Below are positions 11,308 through 22,116 of a stretch of 64,000 bases of DNA, piece after piece. The number at the start of each line of letters is the position of its first letter. Within the stretch, counting starts at the first letter, position 1. The DNA comes from Datura wrightii (taxonomy: Eukaryota > Streptophyta > Magnoliopsida > Solanales > Solanaceae): positions 141,545,001-141,609,000 of the forward strand of contig JASDFA010000007.1 in NCBI GenBank assembly GCA_035772735.1, in the 5' to 3' direction. Under the pieces are notes generated by a model. That model searched no databases. It saw nothing but the letters and a program-made list of their open reading frames with translations, and was not told the origin of the DNA. The position numbers and the translations under genes are program-made.

Positions 11308-11621
11308 ACTATCTAAATTCTGATTTCTTATTCTGATCTCTTTCTGTACTATACTGATTATTTACTGATTACCGTAATGAACTGATTTAAAATCGAAGTG
11401 CGGCTTATATATAATAGACACTATAAATCGCATTCATGGAATGCGATTTATAAGTTGCATTCCCGAAATGCGATTTATAAGTCGCATTTTTCCTGGCGAA
11501 GCGCCGACTTGGCGCTTGTCCGATCTTTCCCCGGGCCTTTTTCTAGCATGTATGACTTTCAAATACTCTTAACCAACACGCTAATAGGCCATCTATATGC
11601 TAGAAATTTACGGGGTGTAAC
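11308..11621 (-). repeat. captured Tekay LTR fragment 3
   Basis: This is a near-identical copy of fragment 1 at an offset of 3858 bp. It arose by segmental duplication and not by a new insertion. Confidence 0.85.
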
Positions 11622-12259
11622 GGCGGTTCAAACGAAATGACAGGGCGCCCGTCACCAGGCCCCGCAGGCTGCGCACAGCCAAAATTTGGGGCCGAACGGA
11701 GGCGGTCGATCAAATCTCCAGAAATCCGTGGGCTAACATACACCGAAAATCGCAAAAATCGTAAATTCTCATTTATGCAAAAAATTGTGATGCCGATCAA
11801 ACGAAATTATAGAGCACCCGTCACCAGCGCCCCGCGGGCTGCGCACAGCCAAAATTTGGGGCCAAACGGAGGCGGTCGATCAAATCTCGAGAAATCCGTG
11901 GGCTAACATACACCGAAAATTGCAAAAATCGTAAATTATCATTTATTCGAAAAATAGTGATGCCGATCAAATGAAATGATAGGGCACCCGTCACCAGGCC
12001 CCGCAGGCTGCGCACAACCAAAATTTGGGGCCGAACTGAGGCGGTCGATCAAATCTCCAGAAATCCGTGGGCTAACATACACCGAAAATTGAGAAAATCG
12101 TAAATTCTCATTTATGCGAAAAATAGTGATGCCGATCAAATGAAATGATAGGGCGCCCGTCACCAGCGCCCCGCGGGCTGGGCACAGCCAAACATTTGGG
12201 CCCAAACGGAGACGGTCGATCAAATCTCCAGAAATCCGTGGGCTAACATACACCGAAAA

Positions 12260-15200
12260 TCGAGAAAATCGTAAATTGTCATTTATTTGAAAAATAGTGA
12301 TGCCGATCAAACGAAATGATAGGGCGCCCGTCACCAGGCCTCGCAGGCTGCGCACTGCCATAATTTGGGGCTGAACGGAGGCGGTCGATCAAATCTCCAG
12401 AAATCCGTGGGCTAACATACACCGAAAATCGAGAAAATCGTAAATTCTCATTTATGCGAAAAATAGTGATGCCGATCAAACGAAATGATAGGGCGCCCGT
12501 AACCAGCGCCCCGCGGGCTGCGCACAGCCAAAATTTGGAGCCGAACGGAGGCGGTCGATCAAATATCCAGAAATCCGTGGGCTAACATACACCGAAAATC
12601 GAGAAAATCGTAAATTCTCATTTATGCGATAAATAGTGATGCCGATCAAACAAAATGAAGGGCGCCCGTCACCAGCGCCCCGAAGGCTGCGCACAGCCAA
12701 AATTTGGGGCCAAACGGAGGCGGTCTATTAAATCTCGAGAAATCCGTGGACTAACTTACACCCAAAACCGAGAAAATTGTAAATTCATATTTATGCGAAA
12801 AATAGTGATGCCGATCAAACAAAATGACAGGGCATCCGCCACACGGCCCCGCAGGCTGCGCACAGCCAAAATTTGGGGTCGAACGGAGGCGGTCGATCAA
12901 ATCTCCAAAAATCGTGAGCTAACATACACCGAAAGTCGAGAAAATCGTAAATTCTCATTTATGCAATAAATAGTGATGCCGATTAAACGAAATGATAGGG
13001 CGCCCATCACCATGCCCCGCAGGGTGCGCACAATCAAAATTTGGGGCCGAACGGAGGCGGTCGTTCAAATCTCCAGAATCCGTGGGCTAACATACACCGA
13101 AAACCGCGAAAATCGTAAATTCTCATTTATGCAAAAAAATTTATACCGATCAAACAAAATTATAGAGCACCCGTCACCAGGTTGCGCACAGCTAAAATTT
13201 GGGGCCAAATGGAGACGGTCGATCAAATCTCCAGAAATCCATGGGCTAACATACACCGAAAACCGAGAAAATCGTAAATTGTCATTTATTCGAAAAATAA
13301 TGATGCCGATCAAACGAAATGATAGGGCGCCCGTTACCAGGCCCCGCAGGCTGCGCATTGCCAAAATTTGGGGCCGAACGGAGGCGGTCGATCAAATCTC
13401 CAGAAATCCGTGGGCTAACATACACCGAAAATCGAGAAAATCATAAATTCTCATTTATGCGAAAAATAGTGAAGCCGATCAAATGAAATGATAGGGTGCC
13501 CGTCACCAGGCCCCGCGGGCTGCGCACTGCCAAACTTTGAGGCCGAACGGAGGCGGTCGATCTGATCTCGAGAAATCTGTGGGCTAACATACACCGAAAA
13601 TTGCGAAAATCGTAAATTCTCATTTATACGAAAAAGAGTGATGCAGATCAAACGAAATGATAGGGCGCCCGTCACCAGGCTCCGCTAGCTGCGCACAGCC
13701 AAACTTTTGGGGCCAAACGGAGACGGTCGATCAAATCTCCAGAAATCCGTGGGCTAACATACACCGAAAACCGAGAAAATCGTAAATTATCATTTATTCG
13801 AAAAATAGTGATGCCGATCAAATGAAATGATAGGGCGCCCCTCACCAGGCCTCACAGGCTGCGCACTGCCATAATTTGGGGCTGAACGGAGGCGGTCGAT
13901 CAAATCTCCAGAAATCCGTGGGCTAACATACACCGAAAATCGAGAAAATCGTAAATTCTCATTTATGCGAAAAATAGTGATGCCGATCAAACGAAATCAT
14001 AGGGAGCTCGTAACCAGCGCCCCGCGGGCTGTGCACAGCCAAAATTTAGGGCCGAACGGAGGCGGTCGATCAAATATCCAGAAATCCGTGGGCTAACATA
14101 CACCGAAAATCGAGAAAATCATAAATTCTCATTTATGCGATAAATAGTGATGCCGATCAAACAAAATGAAGGGCGCGCGTCACCAGCGCCCCGAAGGCTG
14201 CGCACAGCCAAAATTTGGGGCCAAACGGAGGCGGTTGATTAAATCTCGAGAAATCCGTGGACTAACATACACCGAAAACCGAGAAAATCGTAAATTCACA
14301 TTTATGCGAAAAATAGTGATGCCGATCAAACAAAATGACAGGGCATCCGCCACAAGGCCCCGCAGGCTGCGCACAACCAAAATTTGGGGTTGAACGGAGG
14401 CGGTCGATCAAATCTCCAAAAATCGTGAGCTAACATACACCGAAAGTCGAGAAAATCGTAAATTCTCATTTATGCAATAAATAGTGATGCCGATCAAACG
14501 AAATGATAGGGCGCCCATCACCATGCCCCGCAGGCTGCGCACAATCAAAATTTGGGGCCGAACGGAGGCGGTCGTTCAAATCTCCAGAATCCGTGGGCTA
14601 ACATACACCGAAAACCGCGAAAATCGTAAAATCTCATTTATGCAAAAAAATTTATACCGATCAAACAAAATTATAGAGCACCCGTCACCAGGCTGAGCAC
14701 AGCCAAAATTTGGGGCCAAATGGAGACGGTCGATCAAATCTCCAGAAATCCGTGGGCTAACATACACCGAAAACCGAGAAAATCATAAATTGTCATTTAT
14801 TCGAAAAATAATGATGCCGATCAAATGAAATGATAGGGCGCCCGTCACCAGGCCTCACAGGCTGCGCACAGCCAAAATTTGGGGCCTAACGGAGGCGGTC
14901 GATCAAATCTCCAGAAATCCGTGGGCTAACATACACCGAAAATCGAGAAAATCGTAAATTCTCATTTATGCGAAAAATAGTGAAGCCGATCAAATGAAAT
15001 GATAGGGTGCCCGTCACCAGGCCCCGCGGGCTGCGCACTGCCAAACTTTGAGGCGAACGGAGGCGGTCGATCTGATCTCGAGAAATCTGTGGGCTAACAT
15101 ACACCGAAAATTACGAAAATCGTAAATTCTCATTTATGCGAAAAAGAGTGATGCCGATCAAACGAAATGATAGGGCGCCCGTTACCAGGCTCCGCTAGCT

Positions 15201-15280
15201 GCGCATAGCCAAAATTTGGGGCCAAACGGAGACGGTCGATCAAATCTCCAGAAATCCGTGGGTTAACATACACCGAAAAC
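12260..15280. repeat. tandem higher-order repeat of nine A monomers (offset 1511 bp, two copies)
   Basis: Private variants recur at an offset of about 1511 bp (nine monomers). Examples are 'gtaaccagcgcccc' at 12500 and 14011, the 'aaaatgaagggcgc' monomer at 12655 and 14166, and the 'tagctgcgcac' monomer at about 13680 and 15190. A partial third copy of some monomers lies about 1689 bp (ten monomers) beyond the second, at 16.6-17.07 kb. Confidence 0.85.
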
Positions 15281-17289
15281 TGAGAAAATCGTAAATTCTC
15301 ATTTATGCGAGAAATAGTGATGCTGATCAAACGAAATGATAGGGCGCCCGTCACCAGGCCCCGCAGGCTGCGCACAGCCAAAATTTGGGGCCGAACGGAG
15401 GCGGTTGATCAAATCTCCAGAAATCTGTGGGCTAACATACACCAAAAATCGCAAAAATCGTAAATTCTCATTTATGCAAAAAATAGTGATGCCGATCAAA
15501 CAAAATGATAGGGCGCCCGTTACCAGGCCCCGCAAGGTACGCACAACCAAAATTTGGGGCCAAACGGAGACGGTCGATCAAATCTCCATAAATTCATGGG
15601 CTAACATACACCGAAAACCGAGAAAATCGTAAACTGTCATTTATGCAAAAAATAGTGATGCCGATCAAATGAAATGATAGGACGCCCGTCACCAGGCCCC
15701 ACAGGCTGTGCACAGCCAAAATTTGGGGCCAAACGGAGACGGTCGATCAAATCTCAAGAAATCTGTGGGCTAACATACTCCGAAAATCGCTAAAATGGTA
15801 AATTGTCATTTGTTCAAAAAAAAGTGATGCCGATCAAACAAAATGATAGGGCGTTCGCCACCAGGCCCCGCAGGCTGCGCACAGCAAAAATTTGGGGCCG
15901 AACGGAGGCGATCGATCAAATCTCTAGAAATCCATAGGCTAACATACTCCGAAAATCGCGAAAATGGTAAATTGTTATTTGTTCAAAAAATAATGATGCC
16001 GATCAAACAAAATGACAGGGCGTTCGCCACCAGGCCCCGCAGGCTGCGCACAGCCAAAATTTGGGGCCGAACGGAGGCGGTCGATCAAATCTCCAGAAAT
16101 CCGTGGGCTAAAATACACTGAAAATCGCAAAAACTGTAAATTGTCATTTATTCGAAAAATAGTGATGCCGATCAAACGAAATGATAGGGCGCCCGTCACC
16201 AGGCCCCGCGGGCTGCGCACAGCCAAAATTTGGGGCCAAACGGAGGCAGTCGATCAAATCTCCAAAAATCGTGAGCTAACGTACACCGTAAGTCGAGAAA
16301 ATCGTAAATTCTCATTTATGCAAAAAATAGTGATGCCGATCAAACGAAATGATAGGGCGCCCGTCACCAGGCCCCGCAGGCTGCGCACAACCAAAATTTG
16401 GGGTCGAACGGAGGCGGTCGATCAAATCTCCAGAAATCCGTGTGCTAACATACACCGAAAATCGAGAAAATCGTAAATTATCATTTATTCAAAAAATTAT
16501 GATGCCGATCAAACGAAATGATAGGGAGCCCGTCACCAGGCCCCGTAGGCTGCGCACAGCCAAAATTTTGGGTCGAACGGAGGCGGTCGATCAAATCTCC
16601 AGAAATCCGTAGGCTAACATACACCGAAAATCAAGAAAATCGTAAATTCTCATTTATGCGATAAATAGTGATGCCGATCAAATGAAATGATAGGGTGCCC
16701 GTCACCAGGCCCCGCGGACTGCGCACAGCCAAACTTTGAGGCCGAACGGAGGCGGTCGATCTGATCTCGAGAAATCTGTGGGCTAACATACACCGAAAAT
16801 TGCGAAAATCGTAAATTCTCATTTATGCGAAAAATAGTGATGCCGATCAAATGAAATGATAGGGCGCCCGTCACCAGGCTCCGCTAGCTGCGCATAGCCA
16901 AAATTTAGGGCCAAACGGAGACGGTCGATCAAATCTCCAGAAATCCGTGGGTAAACATACACCAAAAACCGAGAAAATCGTAAATTCTCATTTATGCTAG
17001 AAATAGTGATGCTGATCAAACGAAATGATAGGGCGCCCGTCACCAGGCCCCGCAGGCTGCGCACAGCCAAAATTTTGGGCCGAACGGAGGCGGTCGATCA
17101 AATCTCCAGAAATCTGTGGGCTAACATACACCGAAAATCGCAAAAATCATAAATTCTCATTTATGCAAAAAATAGTGATGCCGATCAAACGAAATGATAG
17201 GGCGCCCGTCACCAGGCCCCGCAGGCTGCGCACAGCCAAAATTTGGGGCCGAACGAATGCGGTCGATCAAATCTCCAGAAATCCGTGGA

Positions 17290-18837
17290 CTTCCTTTTTC
17301 TTCCCCCTCTCATCACTTTGCTCCCTCTCAACTTCTGTTGCTCCCGATTGTTGAGGTGGTCTTTTCGGTTCCACCTCTTTCAGCTACAAACCACTCCTTG
17401 TGGTCACCGCATTCACCTGCTTGGGGTTGGGATCTGTGTCACTCGGAAGTCCTCCTGTAGGCCTGGTGTTTTGGGCTCCAGCAAATTGCCCAAATTGATA
17501 TTCAAGTGCCTTAGTAGCTAACTGGTTGTTTTTCACCTCGGCTGCCAATTTCACATAGTCAACCTGCAATTGAGATTGGTTAGCTATCATCATCTTGAAC
17601 ATCTCCTCAATGCTGGGTGATGGTGGTGGAGGAGGTGCATTGTTGTTTCTAAATTGTGCTTGATAATTCTGCTGCCCTCCTTGGTTCCTTTGCATACCCT
17701 GACTCGAACTTTGCCCCTGATGGTTGTTGCTACCCCAGGAGAAATTCGGGTGATTCCTCCAATTGGAATTGTAGCTGTTGCCATACTGTTGGTGGTTGTT
17801 CCTTTGTATATTTCCCACAAAGTTCACCGAGTCAGGATTTGCTCCACAACACTCAGTTGAGTGCTCACTGCTCCCGCACACTTCACACCAAATCTGCTGC
17901 ACTGCATTCACTGGGGCTTGAGGCTGGTTCATTATCATGTTACTGAAGTGGGTGTTGAGTTGATCTGTAAGGCAGCTATCTGTGCAGCAATAGCTGTAAA
18001 ACCATCCACTTCTAGAACTCTTGTTGCTTTCCTTGTCCCTCCTCTTGATGAATTAGCATTCCACTCCGGATTGCCCTGCGAAATATGGTTCAACAAGGTA
18101 TACATCTCCTCATAAATTTTCTCCAGCGCTTGTCCCCCAGCTGCTGAGTCTAGCAATATTTTTGTATGGGGTTCCAAACCCTCTATAAAAGTGTGCACCA
18201 ACACATCATTTGATTGATGATGATGAGGACAATCCCGCAACATGGACTTGAATCTCTCCCAAGCCTGATATAGATTCTCTCCCTCTCTCTGTTTGAAACT
18301 TAGAATTTGACTTCTAAGTCTTGCTGTTTTACCGGAGGGAAAAAATCGTATCAAGAATTTCCTTGCAAGATCATCCCACGTAGAAATAGAATTAGGTGGC
18401 TCAGCTTTCAACCACCTCTTGGCTTCTCCCAATAGTGAAAATGGGAATAATGTAAGCCTGACATAATCTGATGACACTCCAGCGGGGATGTAAGTGTCAC
18501 TTATCTCCAAAAAATTTTGGAGATGCTGCTGTGGATCTTCATGAGGGAGACCTGTAAACTGCCCGCTAGTGTGCAGCAATTGCACCATGTTTTGTTTGAG
18601 CTCGAACCTCCCTCCTGGCTCAGGTTTGCGAATGCTAGATGTGACATTATTAGCATGTGGGATTGCCACCTCGCGAACCGGCCGAGCTGCTACTTCCTCG
18701 GGCACTAACATTGCCCGTACTACTAGTGGATTCTGTTGTTGCTCCATGAGTGTTTGTCTGAGCAACTGCAGCTTTCTTTCTAGAGCTTCTCTCCGCTGAC
18801 GATGAAATAATCTTTCTGGCTCTAAATACGAGTCCAC
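17290..18837 (-). pseudogene. gag: Athila gag pseudogene, copy 1
   Basis: This is capsid/nucleocapsid coding sequence of an Athila element. The upstream frame (18837-17935) includes the capsid part with motifs such as GEAKRWLKAEPPN and LSFKQREGENLYQAWERF. The downstream frame carries a CCHC knuckle (CEVCGSSEH, then CC). A 1-base loss near 17962-17972, relative to the copy at 27748-28887, shifts the frame between them. A TAG at 17384-17386 replaces a CAG present in the other copy. No ATG was found at the start: the open frame follows a TGA near 18859, and 18837 is a GTG. It cannot make a full Gag. Open frames on the opposite strand are shadows. Confidence 0.9.
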
Positions 18838-18967
18838 CAGCTCCTTGTCTCTTGCCAGTGTTCAACAGAGATTAAATCTGCAAAATACAGGCTAAGACCA
18901 AGTTATCAACACTAAGAAAATAAAAATACAGTAAATTAACACTTAAGACAAATTCACCAATTGCCAG

Positions 18968-18985
18968 TCCCCGACAACGGTGCCA
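18968..18985 (-). promoter_or_regulatory. primer binding site (tRNA-Asp type), Athila copy 1
   Basis: On the minus strand it reads TGGCACCGTTGTCGGGGA, 6 bp after the 5' LTR end. From family knowledge Athila elements are primed by tRNA-Asp; I see two differences from the usual site, both C-to-T type changes on one strand or the other. Confidence 0.85.
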
Positions 18986-19898
18986 AAAACTTGTTCGTTC
19001 TGTTTTTTGGGTATCAAAACTACACGCAAGTGCACGTGGTCGAACAAGTAGTAAAGTGGGTTAAGTAAACCAAGTATCGATCCCACAGGGACTGGGATAA
19101 GGTAACGAACTACTCAAGTGTTACTATATTTTAATTTTAACAATGAAGACAACAGTGTAACCAAGAGTTTGATAATTTTGGGTTCTAATTTTTATGCTAA
19201 GTCTAAAACGATTATCTAATATGAGTCTGAACTATGAATGTGAGCATGCTGAGGTTAAATGAAGATGTAATGAAATTAATTATCGATATAAATTGGTTAA
19301 CCTTTCCGCCGGTTGCTAGTCAAGAACTACTGTCAATGGATTAAAACTCTCGTATTTAACCCAACTTAAGAATCATGAACCGTCCACCTACATTTCTGTG
19401 ATTAAATGAAATTCATGTTCTAGCCATACAAACCCGGTTCCTAAATTGACTAATACGACTTTCAGGTATATTTCTTTCCTGAAGGTAAATCAATTCTCAA
19501 TTTTCCCAAACTAAGAAAAGATCATATCCTATTAATTCACAACTTTTCAATTTCTTGCTCTCTCGAGTGAAACCGAACTTTTTAGATGTACATTAACGTA
19601 GGCCACACATTAATGCAGTAAGAACAAGAATCAATAGAACAACCATGGAAGAAAAGATGAAAAACCCAATTTAATCAACAATCACATTTCAATACAATTG
19701 TTCTTAACCTCAGCAAGAAGAGGAATTAGCCACTCATTTGTGGATTAAACATCGTTAAATGAGTGTTAAACATACAAGCAATTGAATTCAAGGAGAAGGA
19801 AAGAGAGCAAAACCCTGATAATTTCGTCCCCTCAACTGCCTGTAACCCATGTTCTTGCTCCACCCAGTCAGAATATTGAAAAATGAACCTAAGTGTTC

Positions 19899-19906
19899 TA
19901 TTTATA
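19899..19906 (-). promoter_or_regulatory. TATA box, Athila copy 1 LTR
   Basis: TATAAATA on the minus strand, 32 bp downstream of the inverted repeat. Confidence 0.65.
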
Positions 19907-19938
19907 CTAGTGGGAATTTTTCCTGGAATAACAAGCAA

Positions 19939-19980
19939 CGTGTCACAGAGTGCATCGCGGAGCACTGCCTCCGTGACACG
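19939..19980 (-). promoter_or_regulatory. inverted repeat upstream of the TATA box, Athila copy 1 LTR
   Basis: The plus-strand arms CGTGTCACAGAG (19939-19950) and CTCCGTGACACG (19969-19980) pair at 11 of 12 positions around an 18-bp centre. Arms and spacing equal those in the Tekay LTR at 3365-3406. Confidence 0.75.
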
Positions 19981-20415
19981 CCACCGACGCGGACCCTCAC
20001 TGGAAGTTGGGGGTCCAGGTAATCGGCCCAACGTGGCACGGCGTGCAATGCGGAGCTAGGCCACCGTGCCACGGACCCAACACGAACCCTTACTGGAATT
20101 AGGCCGAAAATTCCCTATCCAGGCAGAAGGCCTCCTCGATGGCAGCGTGACACGGCTCCATCGCGGAGCCTCTTTATTTTGTGCCTTCCAATACCTTGTC
20201 CTGTGCTCACATCCGAGTCCAACCCTGATCTATTCCAACATGCATTTTAGCTTCCCAAAATTACATTTTACCTGCAAAACAATGCTAATCATGTTGGTTA
20301 GTATAAATTCACATTTTATTACCAATCACATGAGAATGTATAAACATTTATAGATAAACAAGGCTAAAATGACAAATTTGAGTATCACTTGGGCATATAA
20401 ATTTTCCCAAGATCA

Positions 20416-20685
20416 ATAGGGCGCTCGTCACCAGGGCCCGCAGGCTAAACAAAGCCAAAAATTTGGTGCCAAATGGAGACGGTCGATCAAATCTCCAGAA
20501 ATCCGTGGGCTAACATACACCGAAAATCGCAAAAATCATAAATTCTCATTTATGCGAAAAATAGTAATGCTGATCAAACGAAATGATAGGGCGCGCATCA
20601 CCAGACCTCGCAGGCTGCGCACAGCAAAAATTTTGGGCCAAACGTAGACGGTCGATCAAATCTCCAGAAATCTGTGGGCAACATA
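20416..20685. repeat. A satellite between the two Athila elements
   Basis: About 1.6 A monomers of the right-array subfamily ('aatttggtgccaaatggagacggtcgatc'-like signature). The sequence is closely similar to 32110-32376, including the unusual 'gtgggcaacata' where most monomers read 'gtgggctaacata'. It ends in ACATA, the left target duplication of the next element. Confidence 0.9.
20681..20685. other. target site duplication ACATA, left copy (Athila copy 2)
   Basis: ACATA precedes the LTR at 20686 and recurs at 30461-30465 after the other LTR. Confidence 0.93.
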
Positions 20686-22104
20686 TGTTCGCGTGATTTG
20701 TGGGGTATATAAAACGACATGCAAGTGCACATGGTCGAACAAGTAGTAAGTGGCTTTAGTAAGCCAAGTATCGATCCCACAGAGACTTGGATGAAGTGCA
20801 ATTTGCTCAAGTGTACTATATTTTACTTCTAAAAATGCAGACAACAGTGTAACCAAAAGTTTGATAGTTTGTTTAATATCTTTTATACTAAAGCTAAAAA
20901 CAATTATCTACTTTGAATCTGAACTATGAATGAGAGCATGCTTAGGTTAAACGAACATGTAATGAAATTAATTATCATCATAATTTGGTTAATTTTTTCT
21001 TCTAGTTGCTAGCCAAGAACATTTGCCAAGAGATTAAAACTCTCGTATTTAACCTCACTTAAGAATCATGAACCATCCATCTACATTTCTGTGATCAAAT
21101 GCAATTCATGTTCTAACCATACAATTCCGGTTCCTAAATTGACTAATACGACTTTTAGGTATATTTCTATCCTGAAAGCAAATCAAGACTCAATTTTCCC
21201 AAACCAAGTAAAGAACATATCCTATTAATTCACAACTTTCCAATTTCTTGCTCTCTCGAGTGAAACCGGAATTTTTAGATGTACATTAACGTAGGCCACA
21301 CATTAATGCAGTAAGAAAAAGAATTAATAGAACAACATGGAAGAAAAGATGAAAACCAAAGAATCAATGATCAAATTTCATCACAATTGTTCATAACCTC
21401 AGCAAGGAGAGGAATTAGCCACTCATTTGTGGATTAAACATCTTAAAATGAGTGTTAATCATACAAGCAATTGAAATAAGGAAGAAAGAAAGAGAGAAAA
21501 AACCCTGATATTTTCGTCCATCAACTGCTTGTAACCCACGTACTTGCTCCACCAAGTCAGAATATTGAAAAATGAACCTAAGTGTTCTATTTATACTGCT
21601 GGGAATTTTTCCCGAAATAACGAGCAACGTGTAACGGAGTGCATCGCGGAGCACTGTCTCCGTGACACGCTGCGGACGTGGACCCTCACTGGAATTGGGG
21701 GTCCAGGTATTAAAGCTCAACGTGGCACGGCGTGCAACGCGGAGCCAAGCCACCGTGCCACGGAGCAAACGCGGACCTCCACTGGAATTTGGGCGAAATT
21801 TCCCTATCCAGGAAGAAGGCCTCCGCGATGGCAGCGTGACACGGCTCCATCGCGGAGCCCCTTTAATTCATGTTGTCCAATGCTTTATCCCTTGCTTGCA
21901 TCCAAGTCCAACCCCGATATCATCCAACATGCATTTGAGCTTCTCAAAATTACATTTTACCTGCAAAACAATGCTAATCATGTTGGTTAGTATAAATTCA
22001 CATTTTATTACCAATTACATGAGAATGTATAAACATTGGTAGATAAACAAGGCTAAAATGGTACTTTTGAGTATCACTTGGGCATATAAATTTGCCCAAG
22101 ATCA
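20686..22104 (-). repeat. 3' LTR of Athila copy 2 (1419 bp)
   Basis: In sense orientation it starts TGATCTTGGG (22104 downward) and ends CGCGAACA (20686). It is highly similar to 29043-30460. An inverted repeat lies at 21628-21669 with one arm degraded ('cgtgtaacggag'), and a TATAAATA-type box lies next to it at about 21588-21596. Open frames inside it are not conserved and are not genes. Confidence 0.93.
21628..21669 (-). promoter_or_regulatory. inverted repeat upstream of the TATA box, Athila copy 2 3' LTR
   Basis: The arms CGTGTAACGGAG and CTCCGTGACACG match at 11 of 12 positions around an 18-bp centre. It is the same element as in the other LTRs. Confidence 0.72.
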
Positions 22105-22116
22105 CTTACCCCACAC
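22105..22116 (-). promoter_or_regulatory. polypurine tract of Athila copy 2
   Basis: On the minus strand GTGTGGGGTAAG abuts the 3' LTR start TGATC. Its position is that of the plus-strand primer. It is somewhat mixed in composition. Confidence 0.75.

Larger units (their letters stand above)
5964..17289. repeat. left A/B satellite array
   Basis: This array consists of A monomers of about 169 bp (roughly 45 copies), five B units and three captured Tekay LTR fragments. Spacing of the 'ggctgcgcac' landmark (12516, 12685, 12854) gives 169 bp. Monomers here typically read 'ggccgaacggaggcggtcga', a subfamily different from the right arrays. From about 11.62 to 17.29 kb the array is pure A with no other unit. 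Frames of up to 157 codons on both strands come from the repeat (168 bp equals 56 codons) and are not genes. The array ends abruptly at 17289 against a truncated Athila. Confidence 0.95.
17290..20415 (-). mobile_element. truncated Athila-type Ty3/gypsy element (copy 1)
   Basis: The order on the minus strand is 5' LTR (20415-18992), primer binding site, gag, and then an abrupt end at 17290 inside the region between gag and protease. The retained sequence matches 27345-30460 of the complete Athila further right. At 17289/17290 an A monomer ('atccgtgga') joins directly to element sequence ('cttcctttttc'). Protease, RT, RNase H, integrase, env-like ORF and 3' LTR are all missing. On the right, 'atagg' (20416-20420) would be the target site; its partner is lost with the missing end. 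Confidence 0.92.
18992..20415 (-). repeat. 5' LTR of Athila copy 1 (1424 bp)
   Basis: In sense orientation it begins TGATCTTGGG (20415 downward) and ends CGAACA (18992). It is homologous over its length to the two LTRs of the complete Athila. A TATA box lies at 19899-19906 and an inverted repeat just upstream of it at 19939-19980. Further GC-rich inverted motifs lie at about 20030-20170. No coding function is evident. Confidence 0.9.

Noticed and set aside
12601..12660. CENP-B box-like sequence in the A monomer ('TTTCGTTTGATCGGCAT' on the minus strand)
   Set aside because: The TTCG and CGG parts are present, but the spacing is one base short and the final G of the CGGG core is missing. No such protein-site pair is established in plants.
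12973..13446. Open frames of 60-157 codons across the A arrays on both strands
   Set aside because: The monomer is about 168-169 bp, so one open 56-codon frame repeats itself. Peptides such as MIGRPSPGPAGCAQPKFG recur in every array and in all phases, with no start context, no unique sequence and no known domain.
5964..17289. Resemblance to a CRISPR array (regular repeats)
   Set aside because: The repeats are contiguous 169-bp monomers with no unique spacers, there are no cas genes, and the surroundings are a plant retrotransposon landscape.
17654..18115. Plus-strand open frames opposite Athila gag (also 18517-18799, 26891-27959 and 28567-28855)
   Set aside because: They are antisense shadows of gag and protease; their products look like nothing known and they appear in both Athila copies only because the gag sequence is conserved.
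20066..20353. Open frames within the Athila LTRs (also 21415-22042 and 29772-30351)
   Set aside because: They lie in LTR promoter sequence, differ in length and frame between copies, and match no domain.
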